A stretch of 64,000 nt of DNA from Roseiarcus sp963759955 (GTDB taxonomy: Bacteria; Pseudomonadota; Alphaproteobacteria; Rhizobiales; Beijerinckiaceae): positions 310,001 through 374,000 of the forward strand of contig CAVXCA010000056.1 in the NCBI GenBank assembly GCA_963759955.1. Reading direction: 5' to 3'. The notes below the pieces were generated by a model. It saw only the letters and a list, made by a program, of their open reading frames with translations. It was not told where the DNA came from and made no database searches. The position numbers were made by a program, and so were the translations under genes. This document shows positions 60,919-64,000 of this stretch, piece after piece; within the stretch, counting starts at the first letter, position 1; each line of letters opens with the position of its first letter.

Positions 60919-61728
60919 ATGATGTTGCCGACGAAAATCTGGGCGGAGATGTCGTGGCGCGATTTTTCTGACGCCGACATGAGCAAGGTCGTCGCCGTGC
61001 TGCCGGTGGCGGCGATCGAACAGCACGGGCCGCACCTGCCCGTCGGCGTCGACGCATTCATCGCCGAAGGCTATCTGAAACGCGCCGCCGCGCGCGTTCC
61101 CGCCGATCTGCCCGTCCTCTTCCTGCCTTTGCAGCAAATCGGCAAGTCGGACGAGCACGTTGAATTTCCCGGCACGCTGACGCTGTCGATGGAGACCCTG
61201 ACCCGCGCCTGGATTGAAATCGGCGAGAGCGTCGCGCGGACGGGATGCCGCAAGCTGATCATCATGAATTCGCATGGCGGCAACTCGCCGGTCATCGACG
61301 TCGTCGCGCGCGAGCTGCGCATGCGCCGGCAGATGCTCGCGGTGCATGCCTCCTGGCGGCGCCTGGGCTATCCCGAAGGCCTATTCTCCGCGCGCGAGCG
61401 CGCGCACGGCATCCACGGCGGCGACGAGGAAACCTCGCTGATGCTCGCGTTCCGGCCGGAAACGGTGCGAATGGGCGACGCGCGCGATTTTTCCAGCGCG
61501 GCGATTTCGATGGAGCGCGAATTCAAGCATTTGCGCGCGACCCAGCCGATCGGCTTCGGCTGGATGACGAGCGACTTGAACCAATCGGGCGCGGTCGGCG
61601 ACGCCGCGAACGCCACAGCGGCTAAAGGCGAAGCGTGCGCCGAGCACGGCGCGGACGCTTTCGTGGATCTGTTGCGGGACGTCGCGGCGTTCGACCTCGC
61701 GCGCCTCGTCGCCGGCCCGATCGGCTGA
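60919..61728 (+). CDS. Creatininase-family amidohydrolase
   Basis: A 269-residue metal-dependent hydrolase. LPVAAIEQHGPHLPVGVDAF holds the metal ligands Glu, His and Asp, and IIMNSHGGNSPVIDVVAREL the conserved NSHGGN; DEETSLMLAF gives the later Glu. The family includes creatininase and mycofactocin or riboflavin-related amidases, so the substrate is open. GGGGGA lies just before the paired ATG codons at 60919 and 60922; an ATG at 60901 is also possible. Confidence 0.82.
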   Translation: MMLPTKIWAEMSWRDFSDADMSKVVAVLPVAAIEQHGPHLPVGVDAFIAEGYLKRAAARVPADLPVLFLPLQQIGKSDEHVEFPGTLTLSMETLTRAWIEIGESVARTGCRKLIIMNSHGGNSPVIDVVARELRMRRQMLAVHASWRRLGYPEGLFSARERAHGIHGGDEETSLMLAFRPETVRMGDARDFSSAAISMEREFKHLRATQPIGFGWMTSDLNQSGAVGDAANATAAKGEACAEHGADAFVDLLRDVAAFDLARLVAGPIG

Positions 61729-61730
61729 CG

Positions 61731-62381
61731 ATGGGCGCGCCCGACTTCGCTTTCGAGCGCGAGCTGATCGCGCGCGGCTGTTCCCTTGTCGCGGGCGTCG
61801 ACGAGGTCGGCCGTGGGCCGCTCGCCGGGCCGGTCGGCGTGGCTGCGGTGATTCTGGACCCCGACGACATGCCCGAAGGCGTCGACGATTCGAAGGCGCT
61901 GAGCGCGGAGCGGCGCGAAGCGTTGAGCGAGCTCGTTTACGCGAAGGCGCGATGCGTCTCCATCGCGTTCGCCAGCGCCGAAGAGATCGACGCTCTCAAC
62001 ATTCGCGGCGCGACTCTCGTGGCCATGGCGCGCGCGGTCAACGCGCTGAGCCTTCGCCCGCATTTCGCGCTCGTCGACGGCCGTGACGTTCCCGAGGGTC
62101 TGTGCTGCCCGGCGCGCGCGATCATCGGCGGCGACGCGCGCTCGGCGTCGATCGCCGCGGCCTCGATCGTCGCCAAAGTCGCGCGCGACGCATTGATGAC
62201 CCGGCTCGACGCCGTCTATCCCGGCTATGGCTTCGCGCGCCACGCCGGCTACCCCACGCCCGCGCATATCGAGGCTCTTTCACGCCTTGGTCCGACGCCG
62301 TTCCATCGGCGTTCGTTCAGTCCGAAGCGGCTTGCGGGCGGAAGCCCCAGCAATTGCCGCACGAAGGGCAAAAGTGTTTAG
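61731..62381 (+). CDS. rnhB: Ribonuclease HII
   Basis: A 216-residue enzyme that cuts RNA in RNA-DNA hybrids and removes misplaced ribonucleotides. The catalytic residues are in LVAGVDEVGRGPLAGPVGVA (DE), DDSKALS, ALVDGRD (D) and SIAAASIVAKVARDALMTRL. The C-terminus ends AGYPTPAHIEALSRLGPTPF and a short basic tail. The ATG lies two bases after the creatininase-family stop. rnhB beside ccrM is a common alphaproteobacterial arrangement. Confidence 0.95.
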   Translation: MGAPDFAFERELIARGCSLVAGVDEVGRGPLAGPVGVAAVILDPDDMPEGVDDSKALSAERREALSELVYAKARCVSIAFASAEEIDALNIRGATLVAMARAVNALSLRPHFALVDGRDVPEGLCCPARAIIGGDARSASIAAASIVAKVARDALMTRLDAVYPGYGFARHAGYPTPAHIEALSRLGPTPFHRRSFSPKRLAGGSPSNCRTKGKSV

Positions 62382-62537
62382 AAAACGTTGATTTCATGTC
62401 GATTCTCGCCTGCTTAAAATCGTACGAAAACGAGACATCGGCGCGACGCGAGGCCTAACGCGGCCTTTACCTAAAATGCGCAATATCCCAACCGTCAGCA
62501 GCGTTTGGCCTGACGTCCGCGTCGAGTGGTTGCGTTC

Positions 62538-63719
62538 ATGCGTATTTCCCGTGCCGGGGCGACCGGCCTCCCTGTCCAGCTTCAGGTTTTGCGTACTGGA
62601 AGCGGCGAGGCGCGGCGCCCCGTCACGGTTTGCGCGCCGCCGCGCGATGCGATCATCGTCGGCGATTGCGTCGCCGAACTCGAGAAGCTGCCTGAGGCGA
62701 GCATCGACCTCGTCTTCGCCGATCCGCCTTACAACTTGCAGCTCGAGGGAGCGCTTTCGCGTCCCGATCAGAGCGTCGTCGACGCGGTCGACGACGATTG
62801 GGACAAGTTCGCCGATTTCGCCGCTTACGACGAATTCACCCGGGCCTGGCTCGGCGCGGCGCGGCGGGTGATGAAGCGCGACGCGACCATCGTCGTCATC
62901 GGCTCCTATCACAATATCTTCCGCGTCGGTTCGATCCTGCAGGACCTCGGCTTCTGGATTCTCAACGACATCGTCTGGCGCAAAGCCAATCCGATGCCCA
63001 ACTTCCGCGGCCGCCGTTTCACCAACGCCCACGAGACGATGATCTGGGCGGCGCGCAGCGCCAACGCCAAGGCCTACACCTTCAACTACGAGGCGCTGAA
63101 GGCGGGCAACGAGGATTGCCAGGCCCGCTCCGACTGGTTCCTGCCGATTTGCACCGGCGCGGAACGCCTCAAAGACGCGGACGGGCGCAAGACCCATCCC
63201 ACGCAAAAGCCCGAGGCGCTGCTGCAGCGCGTGCTGCTCGCGGCCTCCAACCCTGGCGACCTCGTGCTCGATCCCTTCTTCGGCTCGGGCACCACCGGCG
63301 CCGTCGCGCGCCGCCTGCGGCGCAGTTTCATCGGGCTGGAGCGCGACGCGACTTATGCCGCAGCGGCGCGCGCGCGCATCGACGCGGTCGTTCCGGTCGA
63401 GGCCGACGCCGTCGCTGCGATCCCCACCCGTCGCAGCGAGCCGCGCGTCGCCTTCGCCAGCGTGATCGAGGCCGGGTTGATCAAGCCGGGCGAACGGCTG
63501 GTCGATTCGAAAGGTCGCCACGGCGCCCTGGCGCGCGCCGACGGCGCGCTGACGCTCGGGCCGGCGGTCGGCTCGATCCACAAGATCGGCGCGCTCGTCC
63601 AAGGTTTGCCGGCATGCAATGGCTGGACCTTCTGGCACGTCGAGCGCGCGGGCGAGTTGGTCTCAATAGACGATTTTCGCGCCGCCATCCGCGCCTCGAT
63701 GCGCGCTGCGGCGGAATAG
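62538..63719 (+). CDS. ccrM: CcrM, cell-cycle GANTC adenine methyltransferase
   Basis: A 393-residue N6-adenine methyltransferase (beta-group order). Motif IV DPPY lies in LVFADPPYNLQLEGALSRPD, and motif I FFGSGTTGAVARRL comes later near residue 250. The C-terminal 85 residues, with FASVIEAGLIKPGERLVDS and NGWTFWHVE, are the RAMA domain typical of CcrM. It methylates GANTC after replication in alphaproteobacteria. GTG at 62526 is an alternative start. One GANTC (GATTC near 62399) lies in its upstream region. It acts on sites such as the cluster at 43202-43241. Confidence 0.93.
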   Translation: MRISRAGATGLPVQLQVLRTGSGEARRPVTVCAPPRDAIIVGDCVAELEKLPEASIDLVFADPPYNLQLEGALSRPDQSVVDAVDDDWDKFADFAAYDEFTRAWLGAARRVMKRDATIVVIGSYHNIFRVGSILQDLGFWILNDIVWRKANPMPNFRGRRFTNAHETMIWAARSANAKAYTFNYEALKAGNEDCQARSDWFLPICTGAERLKDADGRKTHPTQKPEALLQRVLLAASNPGDLVLDPFFGSGTTGAVARRLRRSFIGLERDATYAAAARARIDAVVPVEADAVAAIPTRRSEPRVAFASVIEAGLIKPGERLVDSKGRHGALARADGALTLGPAVGSIHKIGALVQGLPACNGWTFWHVERAGELVSIDDFRAAIRASMRAAAE

Positions 63720-63807
63720 CGGCGACCGGGGCGAAGGCCCTACCGCGCGCGGCGTGTCACGCCGGTCTGTTTCCGGGCGAACGAGACCTTCGACCGGCTC
63801 AGCTGCC

Positions 63808-64000
63808 CTAGCGGCAAACCCCTAGCGTCCCGCAGAGGACGCCGGCGACGCCCTCCTGCAACAAATGAAATCTGAAGACTCGATGCTCGCCGGGCAGAAC
63901 AATCTTCGTGATCGGCTCGGCGAGAGCCATCCCGTCTTCGCTGTTGGTCAGGATGACGAGACCGTCCCCAGTGTTCGTCGATGCGATGGCGAAGGCTCTG
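63808..64000 (-). CDS. Beta-lactamase-like serine hydrolase, C-terminal end (partial)
   Basis: The last 63 codons of a minus-strand gene, ending TAG at 63808-63810; the start lies beyond the window. AIASTNTGDGLVILTNSEDG then MALAEPI is the pattern near the end of class-C beta-lactamase/esterase-like proteins (NTGDGLVILTNSE). The tail LQEGVAGVLCGTLGVCR is short. It is convergent with ccrM. The catalytic part is not visible. Confidence 0.55.
   Translation of the reverse strand, partial: RAFAIASTNTGDGLVILTNSEDGMALAEPITKIVLPGEHRVFRFHLLQEGVAGVLCGTLGVCR

Noticed and set aside
62381..62537. CtrA box before ccrM as in Caulobacter
   Set aside because: Only scattered TTA-type pieces and one GANTC were found; no TTAA-N7-TTAA match.

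Overview
The window is a high-GC chromosomal segment of an alphaproteobacterium, most likely of the order Rhizobiales/Hyphomicrobiales. Four things support this: a rhizobial-type flagellar regulon (motC, motE, flaF, flbT and an FtcR/Rem-like regulator), a CcrM GANTC methyltransferase next to rnhB, a DUF1285/Nudix/DUF6111/CCA-transferase string, and CtrA-type TTAA-N7-TTAA boxes. The genus cannot be fixed from the sequence. No insertion sequence, prophage, CRISPR array, rRNA or integrase was seen.

Layout. 1-4034: tail of a class-III aminotransferase-like enzyme, then a four-gene ABC importer (phnSTUV type, 2-aminoethylphosphonate). 4133-4209: elongator tRNA-Met. 4258-6643: a beta-hydroxyacid-dehydrogenase-like oxidoreductase, a GNAT acetyltransferase and a small PilZ protein. 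6796-47026: a flagellar locus of about 40 kb. A minus-strand run from motA to a FliL-like gene carries motA-fliM-fliN-fliG-flhB-unknown-flgB-flgC-fliE-flgG-flgA-flgI-motE-flgH-fliL-fliP-flgE-flgK-flgL-flaF-flbT-flgD-fliQ-flhA-fliR-fliJ-flgJ-flgN-like-fliL-like. A short plus-strand set holds flgF, fliI and a membrane-anchored unknown. A minus-strand set fliF-fliH-motB-motC-fliK-lytic transglycosylase is followed by a GGDEF protein and a J-domain-like protein. The locus ends with one flagellin gene, the FtcR/Rem-like regulator, a second PilZ protein, a TPR-glycosyltransferase fusion and a DUF1217 protein. 47171-51048: phosphogluconate dehydratase (edd), a PEBP-family protein and the two subunits of a 3-oxoacid CoA-transferase. 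51120-57919: a MoxR / DUF58 / DUF4159 / glutamine-amidotransferase-like membrane module. 58097-63719: DUF1285, Nudix hydrolase, DUF6111, CCA-adding enzyme, creatininase-family hydrolase, RNase HII and CcrM. 63808-64000: the end of a beta-lactamase-like hydrolase running in from the right.

The flagellar set is nearly complete: MS ring, rod, P and L rings, hook, junction, switch, stators, and export gate and ATPase. fliO, fliD and fliS were not found, nor were a FliA-type sigma factor or FlgM. Two PilZ proteins and one GGDEF protein suggest c-di-GMP control of motility.

Main points for follow-up: flgH has a one-base insertion that removes its conserved C-terminus; the AT-rich region between the FtcR-like gene and a PilZ gene holds four GANTC sites within 40 bp plus a perfect CtrA box, while CcrM is encoded in the same window; a J-domain-like protein is translationally coupled to the GGDEF protein; and a TPR-GT-DUF6165 fusion lies close to the only flagellin gene.
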